Below are positions 8,700-17,672 of a stretch of DNA of 64,000 nucleotides, in pieces (position 1 is the stretch's first letter; each line of letters starts with the position of its first letter). This DNA comes from Rivularia sp963920925. GTDB taxonomy: Bacteria > Cyanobacteriota > Cyanobacteriia > Cyanobacteriales > Nostocaceae. The stretch covers positions 62,001-126,000 of the forward strand of contig NZ_CAWUDI010000016.1 of assembly GCF_963920925.1 (NCBI RefSeq), read 5' to 3'. The notes below the pieces were generated by a model. It had not been told where the DNA came from. It saw only the letters and a program-made list of their open reading frames with translations, and did not search any database. The position numbers and the translations under genes were made by a program.

Positions 8700-9191
8700 T
8701 GGGGAAATGGGGAGATGGGGAGACAATATAAAAATTATTAACTCCTAACTCCTGACTCATAACTCCTAACTGATAACTGTTAACTAATTACTGGTATACA
8801 GTAAGCCACATCCGCAGTTAAGAGCTGTTAACATACATCTTTGCGGGGATGTAAAAAGGACACGCTTGCTAATTCTGGTTGTGATGGGAGAAATCGCGTG
8901 TCAATCGAAACCTTTTTAGATTGGCAGTTTTGAGGTGACAGACTTGAATTGCTTGCCAATATAAGTTGGTGAAAATACGGGCAAAAAGGTGGGGGCAATT
9001 TTTATAACAATGTAAGTTTTTGCTTTCTTCTGTAAAAATACGGGTAAATTTTTGTTTATCTTTACCACTAAGACCCTTAGTTATTGCATAATAGATAAAT
9101 TAAAGTAAACACATAACCTGCGCTCGGGTGTATACTACTTACTTTCCTGTAATTCTTGATTTTGTAAACCTGCTATTCAACAGTTTGTAAT
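8700..9191 (+). promoter_or_regulatory. long structured upstream region of hetR
   Basis: The 492 bases before hetR begin with short heptad-like repeats (8735-8790, variants of TAACTCC/TAACTGA). They then carry two hairpin-forming elements: ACATC...GATGT at about 8835-8852 and an inverted pair GACACGC (8859-8865) / GCGTGTC (8896-8902). In Anabaena hetR is known to have several transcription starts and a leader of hundreds of bases, which fits this layout. I could not identify a clean NtcA site (GTA-N8-TAC), although GTATACTACTTAC near 9130 is one base short in spacing. Confidence 0.45.
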
Positions 9192-10091
9192 ATGCATAAC
9201 GATACTGATCTGATCAAACGTCTCGACCCCAGCGCGATGGATCAGATCATGCTTTATTTGGCTTTCAGTGCCATGCGAACTAGCGGGCACAGGCACGGGG
9301 CATTTTTAGATGCTGCCGCGACGGCGGCTAAGTGTGCGATTTATATGACCTATTTGGAGCAGGGACAAAACCTGCGAATGACTGGTCACTTGCATCACTT
9401 AGAGCCGAAGCGGGTGAAAGCCATTGTAGAAGAAGTCAGACAAGCGCTGACTGAAGGAAGACTGCTGAAAATGCTTGGTTCTCAGGAGCCGCGTTATTTG
9501 ATTCAGTTTCCTTATGTATGGATGGAAAAATATCCTTGGCAACCGGGGCGATCGCGCATTCCGGGCACCAGTTTGACATCTGAGGAAAAAAGACAGATTG
9601 AACAAAAACTACCGTCCAATTTGCCCGATGCCCAGTTGATTACCTCTTTTGAATTTTTGGAGTTAATTGAATTTCTTCATAAACGTTCTCAAGAAGACTT
9701 ACCCGAAAGACATCAAATGCCTTTGAGCGAAGCTTTAGCGGAGCATATCAAGCGCCGCTTACTTTACTCAACCACCGTAACTCGGATTGATTCACCTTGG
9801 GGAATGCCTTTCTACGCTCTTACTCGTCCATATTATGCGACAGCAAGTGACGAAGAGCGCACCTACATTATGGTGGAAGATACCGCCAGATTTTTCCGCA
9901 TGATGAGGGAGTGGTCAGAAAGACAGCAGAACACAATGCGAGTTTTGGAAGAAATGGATATTCCACCCGAACGTATAGATGAAGCTTTAGAAGAACTCGA
10001 TCAAGTCATCCGTGCTTGGGCAGACAAATACCATCAAGTAGGCGGAGCGCCAATGGCTCTCCAGATGGTTTTTGGTAAAAAAGAAGAATAA
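9192..10091 (+). CDS. hetR: HetR, master regulator of heterocyst differentiation
   Basis: A 299-residue protein almost co-linear with Anabaena HetR. It is a homodimeric DNA-binding regulator that switches vegetative cells to heterocysts and is antagonised by PatS/HetN peptides containing RGSGR. Residues studied in Anabaena are present at the same numbers: Cys48, Ser152, Ser179, Arg223, and Glu254/Asp256 in the hood region that contacts the inhibitory peptide. The N-terminal DNA-binding part (LIKRLDPSAMDQIMLYLAFS and HLHHLEPKRVK) is essentially unchanged. The C-terminal tail is the most diverged part. The start at MHNDTDLIKRL matches the family N-terminus. The nearest plus-strand neighbour is the coiled-coil/EamA gene. 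It shows that the source organism is at least of the heterocyst-forming lineage. Confidence 0.98.
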   Translation: MHNDTDLIKRLDPSAMDQIMLYLAFSAMRTSGHRHGAFLDAAATAAKCAIYMTYLEQGQNLRMTGHLHHLEPKRVKAIVEEVRQALTEGRLLKMLGSQEPRYLIQFPYVWMEKYPWQPGRSRIPGTSLTSEEKRQIEQKLPSNLPDAQLITSFEFLELIEFLHKRSQEDLPERHQMPLSEALAEHIKRRLLYSTTVTRIDSPWGMPFYALTRPYYATASDEERTYIMVEDTARFFRMMREWSERQQNTMRVLEEMDIPPERIDEALEELDQVIRAWADKYHQVGGAPMALQMVFGKKEE

Positions 10092-10191
10092 TAAATCAGC
10101 AGTCATGAAAACGACTGCCTCTAACTGCCAATTTTTCAATCCTAGCAAAAATACGTTTAAAAATACAATTGAATATTAAATAAACAATCAA

Positions 10192-10230
10192 GGTTGGGTT
10201 TACTCGCGGTGCAAACCCGACCTGTTTTTT
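10192..10230 (+). terminator. intrinsic terminator after hetR
   Basis: The arms GGTTGGGTTT and AAACCCGACC pair over ten positions (one G-T pair) around an 11-base loop and are followed by TGTTTTTT. It lies 100 bases past the hetR stop. A weaker stem GCAGTC/GACTGC sits just after the stop codon. Confidence 0.8.
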
Positions 10231-10388
10231 GGGAATTGGGCATGGGGGATGGGGCATAGGGAATTGTAGATAGTATAGTTAGGAGTTAGGAGTTAGGAGT
10301 TAGGAGTTAGGAAATGATTTTCCCTTGTCCCCTTGTCTCCTTGTCCCCTTGTCTCCTTGTCCCCCCATCACCCCATCACCCCATCACC
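10231..10388. repeat. simple and short tandem repeats
   Basis: A run of the heptamer AGTTAGG (about five copies, 10279-10313) is followed by alternating CCTTGTC/CCTTGTCT units (10321-10362) and three copies of CCCCATCA (10363-10388). These are classic cyanobacterial short tandemly repeated repetitive sequences; the last touches the end of the next gene. Confidence 0.85.
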
Positions 10389-11075
10389 TTATGGAGCCGG
10401 AGGAAGCGGAGTTGTTTCAAAAGTAGGGCTAAATCCATCAGAAGGAGGTAATGGAGGAACTCCGGGTGTTGATAAAGGTACAACATTACTGATTCTGTCA
10501 CTAGCGCTGATACAACTTTCCATTGCCTGTGTGGGTGAAAAATCGATTTCAGAACGCAAACCTACAACACATTGACCAAACTTAACTGGTAATAAGCTGC
10601 GATTGCAGTAACTTAAAATAGCTGGATTAACTGTTTCCTGACTTGTGGTACCGATGCCAACAACACAAGTAGCTAAATCATTTGGACGACGTGCTTGTCC
10701 GCAAAAAGCAAGAGAATCAGTGGCGGGGATTTGAGTTCTCCGCTGAATTTGACCTACACATGAAGATACTTCTTCAGGTCGAAGTGCAGCAGCACAAGCA
10801 TTACTTGCAGCTTCTGCCTGAATACCTACACTTAAAAGACGCGCAGCACATACGCGATACTCATTTTGATTTCTTCTAAAAGGATTCTTTATGGCATTAC
10901 TAGGTAAAGCCATGCCTAAAATACCAGCCATAGCTAACACTGGTGCCGTTAATTTAGCTGTTGATTTAGCTGTTAATTTTAATAATCTAAAATCGAAGCG
11001 CTGCCGAGAAAACATTTTTGTTTCACAATCTACAGAACCGAAACCTTTAACCTTGCCGAAACCTCGAAATAGCAT
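10389..11075 (-). CDS. secreted cysteine-rich hypothetical protein
   Basis: A protein of about 228 residues with an N-terminal hydrophobic stretch (APVLAMAGILGMALPSNA) that looks like a signal peptide behind a basic leader. The mature part has four loosely repeated modules, each with a Cys pair: YRVCAARLLSVGI, VSSCVGQIQRRT, LATCVVGIGTTSQ and FGQCVVGLRSEID. A Pro-rich tail closes it. This suggests a disulfide-stabilised periplasmic or exported protein; I know no function. The frame extends upstream to 11216, but that extension is encoded by Gly/Arg-rich repeat DNA. The ATG at 11075 is preceded by TTTGGAGAATTTCC, a good ribosome binding site, and is chosen. The end of the coding region abuts the CCCCATCA repeats. 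Confidence 0.65.
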   Translation of the reverse strand: MLFRGFGKVKGFGSVDCETKMFSRQRFDFRLLKLTAKSTAKLTAPVLAMAGILGMALPSNAIKNPFRRNQNEYRVCAARLLSVGIQAEAASNACAAALRPEEVSSCVGQIQRRTQIPATDSLAFCGQARRPNDLATCVVGIGTTSQETVNPAILSYCNRSLLPVKFGQCVVGLRSEIDFSPTQAMESCISASDRISNVVPLSTPGVPPLPPSDGFSPTFETTPLPPAP

Positions 11076-11317
11076 GGAAATTCTCCAAACACCTTTGTGT
11101 AATGCTATCTCATTTTCTGGGCATAGGGCATGGGGAATTGGACATTGGATTTTAGATTTTGGATTAGAAACTCTCTCCCCTCTTCCCCCTCTCCCCCCTC
11201 TTCCCACTCTCCCCATCTCCCCATCTTCCCCTCCCCCATTCCATATTCTTCCCGATCGCCTCTATAATGTTATGTCTGTGAGTAAAATTTATTGATGATT
11301 GAATTAAGGGAGCGATA

Positions 11318-11926
11318 ATGTCCCGATATAGAGGACCTAGATTAAGAATTACACGCCGCCTGGGTGAATTACCAGGATTAAGCCGTAAAACCGCTAGACG
11401 TGCTTATCCCCCCGGACAGCACGGTCAAAACCGTAAAAAGCGCTCTGAGTATGCTGTCCGTTTGGAGGAAAAGCAAAAGCTCAAGTTTAATTACGGTTTA
11501 ACTGAAAAGCAAATGGTGCGTTATATCCGTAAAGCAAGACGAGTAACTGGCTCTACCGGACAGATACTCCTACAGTTTCTTGAAATGCGCTTGGATAACA
11601 CCATTTTCCGTTTGGGAATGGCTCCAACTATTCCCGCAGCACGTCAATTAGTTAATCACGGACACGTTCAAGTAAACGGTCGCGAAGTTAACATCGCTAG
11701 CTATCAGTGTCGTCCCGGAGATGTCATTGGAGTTAAAAATAAAGAAGCTTCTCGCCAATTGGTAGAAACCAATTTGCAATATCCCGGTTTAGCAAACCTT
11801 CCCAGCCATTTAGAGTTTGATAAAAACACAATGGTTGGTAAAGTAAACGGTCTTTGCGAACGCGAATGGGTGGCTCTAAGCGTTAACGAACTGCTAGTAG
11901 TGGAATACTACTCAAGAAAAGCTTAA
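11318..11926 (+). CDS. rpsD: 30S ribosomal protein S4
   Basis: The 202-residue primary 16S rRNA-binding protein of the 30S body, which nucleates small-subunit assembly. The conserved start MSRYRGPRLRITRRLGELPG, the KTARRAYPPGQHG loop, and the S4 RNA-binding domain (MRLDNTIFRLGMAPTIPAAR then HGHVQVNGR) are intact. It lacks the zinc-binding Cys cluster, as in other cyanobacterial S4 proteins. A GGGAG ribosome binding site precedes the ATG by six bases. As usual in cyanobacteria it stands alone rather than in the alpha operon. Confidence 0.98.
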   Translation: MSRYRGPRLRITRRLGELPGLSRKTARRAYPPGQHGQNRKKRSEYAVRLEEKQKLKFNYGLTEKQMVRYIRKARRVTGSTGQILLQFLEMRLDNTIFRLGMAPTIPAARQLVNHGHVQVNGREVNIASYQCRPGDVIGVKNKEASRQLVETNLQYPGLANLPSHLEFDKNTMVGKVNGLCEREWVALSVNELLVVEYYSRKA

Positions 11927-12152
11927 CGATTTTGGATTTTGGATTTTGCGGAAAGTTGAGCCAGTCCGATCTTGGGGTTTCCCCAAGTAGAGGAACTGGC
12001 GTTGGGGTGTAGATTCTCTCCCCCCAAAACTTTCCAAGACGGATGCAGGGATTTTGTATCTTGAAATCTAATCCAAAATCTGAAAGGTTATTCAAAAGGG
12101 ATAGAGAATTAGAAAAATAACTTTTAACCTTGAACCTTTTGTATTGCCATAA

Positions 12153-12276
12153 ATGAACAAGTCATTACTTTTAAAAGCGTTCTCAGGTTTGATGGGAGCA
12201 ACTTGGTATCACTTTAGTTTTATCTAGCTGTCAACAATTAGATAAAGCTGAATCTGAAGTTTTAAATAAAGTATGA
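12153..12276 (+). pseudogene. frameshifted remnant of a lipoprotein N-terminus
   Basis: An ATG opens MNKSLLLKAFSGLMGATWY, a typical export leader, which then hits a stop. Shifting one frame restores ITLVLSSCQQLDKAESEVLN, which contains a lipobox (LSSC) and the start of a mature lipoprotein, before a TGA at 12274. The two pieces fit together as one lipoprotein signal peptide with a single indel; everything after about residue 20 of the mature chain is missing. The parent family cannot be told from so little sequence. Confidence 0.5.
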
Positions 12277-12453
12277 GTTTGCGCCCTTCTCACCCGCAGC
12301 CTAGAAGGCTGGGGCTATTAAAACGAAGCCCCTCCGGGTTCACACTCCCCTCAACGCTCTTAACCCGCGCACGGGGGTGATTCACCGTCTGCACGGGCTA
12401 AATTAAGCGCATCTTTATAAAGAAATGGTATTAGTATCTAAACCCTTCCTCAA
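12277..12453. repeat. GC-rich dispersed repeat spacer
   Basis: A GC-rich island in AT-rich surroundings, with GCAGCCTAGAAGGCTGGGGC, then CCCCTCCGGG and CCCGCGCACGGGGGTG palindromes. It resembles dispersed cyanobacterial elements near 15744 and 52378 in which a GC hairpin precedes a short AT tail. It sits between the lipoprotein remnant and the end of the convergent large gene. Confidence 0.5.
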
Positions 12454-14937
12454 TTAACCAACAAGTTCAATATTCTGGTATTGTCCTACTGCTGTTGGAT
12501 TTGCTATATCATCATCATTACCGATAGTTAAGAAGTCAAATTTACCAGTAAAGAAATCCCCTACAGCAATGGAATATTGTGTGAAGCCGTTGTCAGAACC
12601 AACAATATAATCGTCTAAGTCTTCGATACCCCAGCTTTGGCTACCATCAACTTGGAAAAAGCTTTTTACGTCGTTACCACCAATTACATTATCATTGTCG
12701 AAGCCAATACCCTGAACTTCAGCTTCACCATTACCCGCAAAGTCAAATTTGAGTAATGTATCCTCAGTGATTTCATAGCCGGTAATATCCAAGCGTTTCC
12801 AACCGTTTCCTTCTAACTGCAATTCATTATCGTTGCTAACAGTTGAAATTATGCTTGGGTTTTGACTTGCACCACCGTAGGATAGAACTTCTTCACTTTG
12901 GGTGACTCCCTTAATGGAAATATTAAGTGAATTTGGAGCCTCTTTAGGTGTGTCAACAGGAGCAGAAGTACCTTCAAATATCTTAATATTGCTGAATGTA
13001 CTTTCAGCGTCGGGGTTAGATTGATCGTCATCGTTACCAATTGTTAGGAAGTCAAAAGCCCCAATGAAGAATTCACCAACTGGGATTTCATAAATATCTT
13101 TGTCACCCGATTTACCAACAATGAATTTAGTGAGATTTTTATTCCCCCAGTTTTGGCTACCATCTAGTTGGAAGAAACGTTCACCATCCTGTTGACTAAT
13201 CGCATTATCGTTATCGAAACCAATACCTTGAATTTCACCTTTACCGTTACCCGCGAACTCAAAACGTAGAACAGTATTCTTGGTGATGGTTGAGTTAATT
13301 TCAAGTCTCTGCCAACGGTTTCCGCTCAAGTTGACTTCGTTGGAGGATGTCTCAACAGTTCCATTTTTAGGATTGTCTTGACTTCCACCATAGGATTCAA
13401 GTGAGTCGATCGCTAAAGTATCGTTTTGTTGGGTAGGAGTATCACCTCCACCAGGATTTACAGGAGGTTCTTCTGTAGGAGTATCACCTCCACCAGTGTT
13501 TACAGGAGGTTCTTCTGTAGGAGGATTGTCTGGTGGTGTTGCTGGTGCTGTTCCAGGAGGTGCATCCGAACCACCAATCACAATTAGATAACCGTCTTTT
13601 TTACCACCCGCACTATTTTGGATAGCGTTGTGAGTAATTTGGCTTTTTTTTAAATCAGTAGTTGTAACTACTGCGGTTGTACCATTACGAACTGCGGCTA
13701 CTGCTCCATCACTATCTGTAATTGGAGTCCATGCAAGTCTTTTTGTTAAGTCTGGACTGATAACTGCAATATACCCTTCAAAGCCAGTATATTCGCTTAC
13801 AGGTTTTCCTTCAATAGTCTGTTCGTCTCGATTAGCAATTTTATATGCCGAACTTCCACCTAAAATTACAGTACCGTCTTCTGTGGCTGTAATTGAACTT
13901 ACATCAACAGAGTTACCTTTACCACTGTTAAATCGGCTTAATAAAGATTGACCTTTGACTAAATCACCAGTTTCGAGGTCATAGCGACCGTACCAAGTCA
14001 TTTTAACCGAACCTACATTAGTCGGTTTAGTATATTGGTCTGTTTCTATCTTTCTATCGGCGGTAACTTTCTCTGATAAATCGAAAGGATCTCTATAGAA
14101 AATAGAGAAGCCAGTACCACCATTGACGAAGTACGAAGAATATAGCTGTCCGTCGCGTCCGATCGCTACACGCTGCCCCCGCGTATCGGCCATCAAGTTT
14201 TCTTTGTAGATGTCTTTATCATCGAAGTCATAGTTTTTCCAGAGACTTTCTCCTTTATAGGACAATGCTTCAGTAAAGGCAACCTGCAAAATCCCGGTTT
14301 TTTGCTCGAATCCCGTCGCAATAACCATTCCTCCATTTTGGTCGGTAACTGCTATATCGAGAAAATTACGCCTGCTGCTGTTTGTACTCCACTTTTGAAG
14401 TTCTTCTCCGTTACTATCAAACAGATAAGCTCTATCATCACCTTTGCGATCGCGTACAACTCCGACTTTGCCACTATCGGAAATAGCAATACGAGCAACG
14501 TCACTTAGAGATTTACTCCATTTAACTTCTGTCGCATCGGCATTTAATACGGCGATTCCACCTTCGTAAGCGACAGCGATGTCCCCATTTTTCGAGACTT
14601 CTAAATCCAGTACTTTTCTTGGTAAACGAGTGGTAGCAATAACTTGATTGGTTTGAGAATTATAACGGACAATCGTTCCGTCACCACCACCGAGGAGTTC
14701 AGTTTCTTTTCCTCCAAGGTTGGCATTTTTTAAAGAACCTCCTACGATGACGAATTTACCATCAAGGGAAATATCTACCGCATTGGTAGAATCATCTTCT
14801 TTCCCACCTAAATAGGTAGCCGCCGAAACATCTAAATTGTTCGTAGGAGACTGAGGTAGAGCGTTTTTTGATCCCGACGAGAAGGAATTCTGGCTTTGAA
14901 GATTACTATCATCGAGCTTGTTGATTTTAGTAGCCAT
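12454..14937 (-). CDS. large beta-propeller-like protein with two tandem C-terminal beta domains
   Basis: An 827-residue, acidic, probably exported protein without a classical signal peptide. Residues about 40-455 contain repeated short strand motifs such as GGKEDDSTNAVDISLDGKFV, FLDIAVTDQNGGMVIATG and SSITATEDGTVILGG, as in SBBP/WD-type propellers. A Pro/Gly linker with two copies of TEEPPVN(T/P)GGGDTP joins this to two homologous domains of about 130 residues. Each begins with SYGG, contains W(Q/K)RL, then FAGNG, GIGFDNDN, FFQ(L/V)DGSQ(N/S)WG and ends with FDFLTIGNDDD. Such domains occur at the ends of secreted cyanobacterial enzymes and adhesins and may bind calcium or polysaccharide; that is inference. 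The lack of a leader suggests type I secretion. It is transcribed alone. Confidence 0.65.
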   Translation of the reverse strand: MATKINKLDDSNLQSQNSFSSGSKNALPQSPTNNLDVSAATYLGGKEDDSTNAVDISLDGKFVIVGGSLKNANLGGKETELLGGGDGTIVRYNSQTNQVIATTRLPRKVLDLEVSKNGDIAVAYEGGIAVLNADATEVKWSKSLSDVARIAISDSGKVGVVRDRKGDDRAYLFDSNGEELQKWSTNSSRRNFLDIAVTDQNGGMVIATGFEQKTGILQVAFTEALSYKGESLWKNYDFDDKDIYKENLMADTRGQRVAIGRDGQLYSSYFVNGGTGFSIFYRDPFDLSEKVTADRKIETDQYTKPTNVGSVKMTWYGRYDLETGDLVKGQSLLSRFNSGKGNSVDVSSITATEDGTVILGGSSAYKIANRDEQTIEGKPVSEYTGFEGYIAVISPDLTKRLAWTPITDSDGAVAAVRNGTTAVVTTTDLKKSQITHNAIQNSAGGKKDGYLIVIGGSDAPPGTAPATPPDNPPTEEPPVNTGGGDTPTEEPPVNPGGGDTPTQQNDTLAIDSLESYGGSQDNPKNGTVETSSNEVNLSGNRWQRLEINSTITKNTVLRFEFAGNGKGEIQGIGFDNDNAISQQDGERFFQLDGSQNWGNKNLTKFIVGKSGDKDIYEIPVGEFFIGAFDFLTIGNDDDQSNPDAESTFSNIKIFEGTSAPVDTPKEAPNSLNISIKGVTQSEEVLSYGGASQNPSIISTVSNDNELQLEGNGWKRLDITGYEITEDTLLKFDFAGNGEAEVQGIGFDNDNVIGGNDVKSFFQVDGSQSWGIEDLDDYIVGSDNGFTQYSIAVGDFFTGKFDFLTIGNDDDIANPTAVGQYQNIELVG

Positions 14938-15879
14938 ATTTCACTCATATTTAATGAACTTCCATCGGTAGATAACTCTGAATAACTAACTCCCAATTTT
15001 TCATCTTTTATACTTCGTAGCTGGGGAATATACGACTACCGTACATTCAAGAAAAACCCATATGGCAGCCCTTAGTACAGTTTACAAAGTTGCCCGATCC
15101 GTATATAAATCAGTGTTTTATGCTTGCTTTTTGCAAATAATTTTGATATGTTTTTACATTTTTTTTTCAATCGGACATCAGTGAATCTAATAGTGTTTTT
15201 TTAAAGCTTTTACTAGTGCTTGAGGATACGAATAAATATTTAATTTTGATCGTAAAACGAGATTCTTTTGTGAAACTTTTATCTTAGCTCGGTAATATTA
15301 ATGACTTAAAAATAGGATGCAGTTATTTGCTTGCCGTATAAACTTTTAACTTATAGAACTATGTGAACAAGTTATTTAATATCAAGTTCCCAATATGTTA
15401 TCGGGAATGTAGAATCAAGTAGTTAGGTTTTAACCTAGCCCGACGGAGAATATAATTTCCCGCTCTTAAGCTTTGTTTTGATAGGTATAAAGATTCTACA
15501 GCCCGCGATTTATCGCTCTATTCCTAAGAGATTTTACGCAAAAGTGATGATTATTTTATATCTTTTTTAAATAGTATGATTGCTGAAAATAGTATTGACT
15601 TTTGTTGACAAGTATGTAATGCGCTGTAAATTAAGCAACCGGAACGATACATTAAGTATTTCAACGGTTAAGATCCCCCCAACCTCCCTTTTCAAGGGGG
15701 GCTTTTTTTTGACTTTTTCCAAATAAGTTATATGTATGTTATTAGCCCACGCAGGTGGGCTTTGTTTCTGTAGCCCCAGGCTGCGGGCGTTATCGCGGGC
15801 AATTATCGCTACTAATTGATAATTGATTGCGAATTTTTTCGCCACAATATAAGGATGTATCTGAAAATCCCAAATAATC
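14938..15879. other. long spacer with repeats upstream of the P450 gene
   Basis: About 940 bases without a supported gene. At 15672-15712 a CCTCCCTTTTCAAGGGGGG stem followed by nine T forms a terminator-like repeat. At 15744-15761 a perfect AGCCCAC/GTGGGCT hairpin is followed by a TTTG run and GTAGCCCCAGGCTGCGGGC, the same repeat type as at 52378-52455. A 104-codon frame on the minus strand across these repeats is not considered a gene. Confidence 0.55.
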
Positions 15880-17259
15880 ATGACATCGAGTTACAATCTG
15901 CCTCCAAGCCCGGAAATGCCCATACTTCTACGACGGATCAAGTTTATATTTCAACCTTTGAAGTATCTGGAGGATTTTGCTCAAACTTATGGCGTGAGCT
16001 TTAGTCTTTCTCAGAAAGATGGTACTAATACGGTTTACTTTAGCCATCCCGAAGCGATGGAACAGATTTTTACTGCCGATGCTAACTCACTCGAAGCTGG
16101 TAGGGGAAACCGGATTATCAAGTTTCTGGTTGGGGATAATTCTTTGATTTTACTAGATGGCGATCGCCATTCGCGTCAGCGTAAGTTGTTGGCTCCTCCT
16201 TTTCATGGCGATAGAATGCGGGCTTATGGTATGACTATTTGTGAAATTGCCCAGCAGGTAAGTGATGAATGGCAGACGGGTAAGCCTTTCAATATCCGCG
16301 AGTCGATGCAGGAAGTTACTTTGAGCGTAATTTTAAGCGCGGTTTTTGGTTTGGATGAAGGAAAGCGTTTGGATGAGCTTCGTTTCAAAATTTCTTCGCT
16401 ACTCGATTTTGTAAGTTCCCCTTTATTGTCTGCGAGTTTGTTTTTTAGGTTTTTACAAAAGGATTGGGGTAGTTGGAGTCCCTGGGGTAAAGTTTTACAC
16501 TTACGGAAGCAGATTGATGATTTGATTTACGATTTGATTGAGCAACGTCGCGCTGAATCAAACCAAAATCGTCAAGATATCTTGAGTTTAATGATGTCTG
16601 CACGCTATGAAGATGGTGGAGAAATGTCTAATGAAGAATTGCGCGATGAATTAATGACGTTGTTATTTGCGGGACATGAAACAACTGCTTCTGCTTTGAC
16701 ATGGGCTTTTTACTGGGTCGATTCTTTACCGGAAGTACGCGAAAAATTACTTAATGAATTAAATGATTTAGGCGATAATCCAGAACCCGGTTTAGTTGCT
16801 AAGCTGCCTTATTTAACAGCAGTTTGTCAAGAAACTTTGCGTATCTATCCGATTGTTCCCAGTGCTTTTCCTCGAATTGCAGTAAATCCGATTGAAATTG
16901 GTGGCTATAACTTACCGAAAGGTACTTGGATAATTCCCAGTATTTATTTAGCGCACCACCGAGAAGAAGTTTATCCGCAATCAAAGCAGTTTAAACCAGA
17001 AAGATTTTTAGAAAGACAGTTTAGCCCTTACGAGTTTTTCCCTTTTGGTGGTGGAAATCGTCGCTGTATTGGTTTAGCGTTTGCAATGTATGAAATGAAG
17101 CTGGTATTAGCAACAATTTTATCGCGATATGAAGTATCAAGAATTGATAAACGTGCGGTAAAGCCAGCGCGTCGCGGTTTAACTGTGGCGACACCAGCAG
17201 GAATGAAGATGGTTGCAAAGCCTGTTAAAAAAATTGCTAAAACTCCCGTGGTGGTTTAA
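15880..17259 (+). CDS. cytochrome P450, CYP110-like
   Basis: A 459-residue heme-thiolate monooxygenase. The oxygen-activating I-helix motif AGHETT, the K-helix ETLR and the heme-binding loop FFPFGGGNRRCIG are all present; the axial cysteine is Cys396. The early PPSP segment and the LLDGDRHSRQRKLLAPPFHG stretch (C-helix, heme propionate contacts) are characteristic of the CYP110 type that is widespread in filamentous cyanobacteria and is associated with fatty-acid, alkane or terpenoid oxidation. No membrane anchor is visible, so it is soluble and needs ferredoxin or another electron donor, none of which is adjacent. A basic tail (KKIAKTPVVV) extends past the usual end. Confidence 0.93.
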   Translation: MTSSYNLPPSPEMPILLRRIKFIFQPLKYLEDFAQTYGVSFSLSQKDGTNTVYFSHPEAMEQIFTADANSLEAGRGNRIIKFLVGDNSLILLDGDRHSRQRKLLAPPFHGDRMRAYGMTICEIAQQVSDEWQTGKPFNIRESMQEVTLSVILSAVFGLDEGKRLDELRFKISSLLDFVSSPLLSASLFFRFLQKDWGSWSPWGKVLHLRKQIDDLIYDLIEQRRAESNQNRQDILSLMMSARYEDGGEMSNEELRDELMTLLFAGHETTASALTWAFYWVDSLPEVREKLLNELNDLGDNPEPGLVAKLPYLTAVCQETLRIYPIVPSAFPRIAVNPIEIGGYNLPKGTWIIPSIYLAHHREEVYPQSKQFKPERFLERQFSPYEFFPFGGGNRRCIGLAFAMYEMKLVLATILSRYEVSRIDKRAVKPARRGLTVATPAGMKMVAKPVKKIAKTPVVV

Positions 17260-17672
17260 ATGTGACCTCACCCTATGCACCCTCTCCTTACTAAGGAGAG
17301 GGATGTCCGTTAGGACAGGGTGAGGTTTTTGATGTATTATAAAAATCTTTTGTAGGGTGCTGTCACGGCTTAAATAACTTTGGGGGAGAGGTTGAGAATT
17401 AAATATTGCCGTGACGCACCATTATTAGTATTGCCCGTAATAACGCTTAGGAATAAATTTCCAGGTTCACATATAAATTAACGCACCATAATTAATTAGT
17501 ATTTTCCGTATTGTGCCTTACTTTCTGGAATTAACGGAATTAATACTGAAGTAAATCACGGGCAAGCTTGTGTAAAGTGTTGCACTATACAAAATTCATA
17601 TTTTTATATAAATGTATAGCCTTTTACTAGCAAATCCAACCTGAAATTATCTAACTTCCTTGTATTAAAGAG
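17260..17672. repeat. palindromic repeat family A copy and degenerate spacer repeats
   Basis: A family A hairpin copy occupies 17265-17328 (CTCTCCTTACTAAGGAGAG core), directly after the P450 stop. From 17350 to 17525 follow related imperfect units with GCACCATTATTAGTATTGCC and GCACCATAATTAATTAGTAT, a repeat built around TGACGCACC/ACGCACC. No gene is seen. Confidence 0.6.

Noticed and set aside
9120..9150. NtcA-binding site upstream of hetR
   Set aside because: The best candidate GTATACTACTTAC has seven rather than eight bases between GTA and TAC and no well-placed -10 box was established.
10682..11295. Plus-strand frames opposite the Cys-rich gene and into the spacer
   Set aside because: They are antisense or repeat-derived; the minus-strand frame has a good ribosome binding site, signal peptide and repeated Cys modules.
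15567..15881. 104-codon minus-strand frame upstream of the P450 gene
   Set aside because: It spans the CCTCCC/GGGGGG and AGCCCAC hairpin repeats and shows no family similarity.
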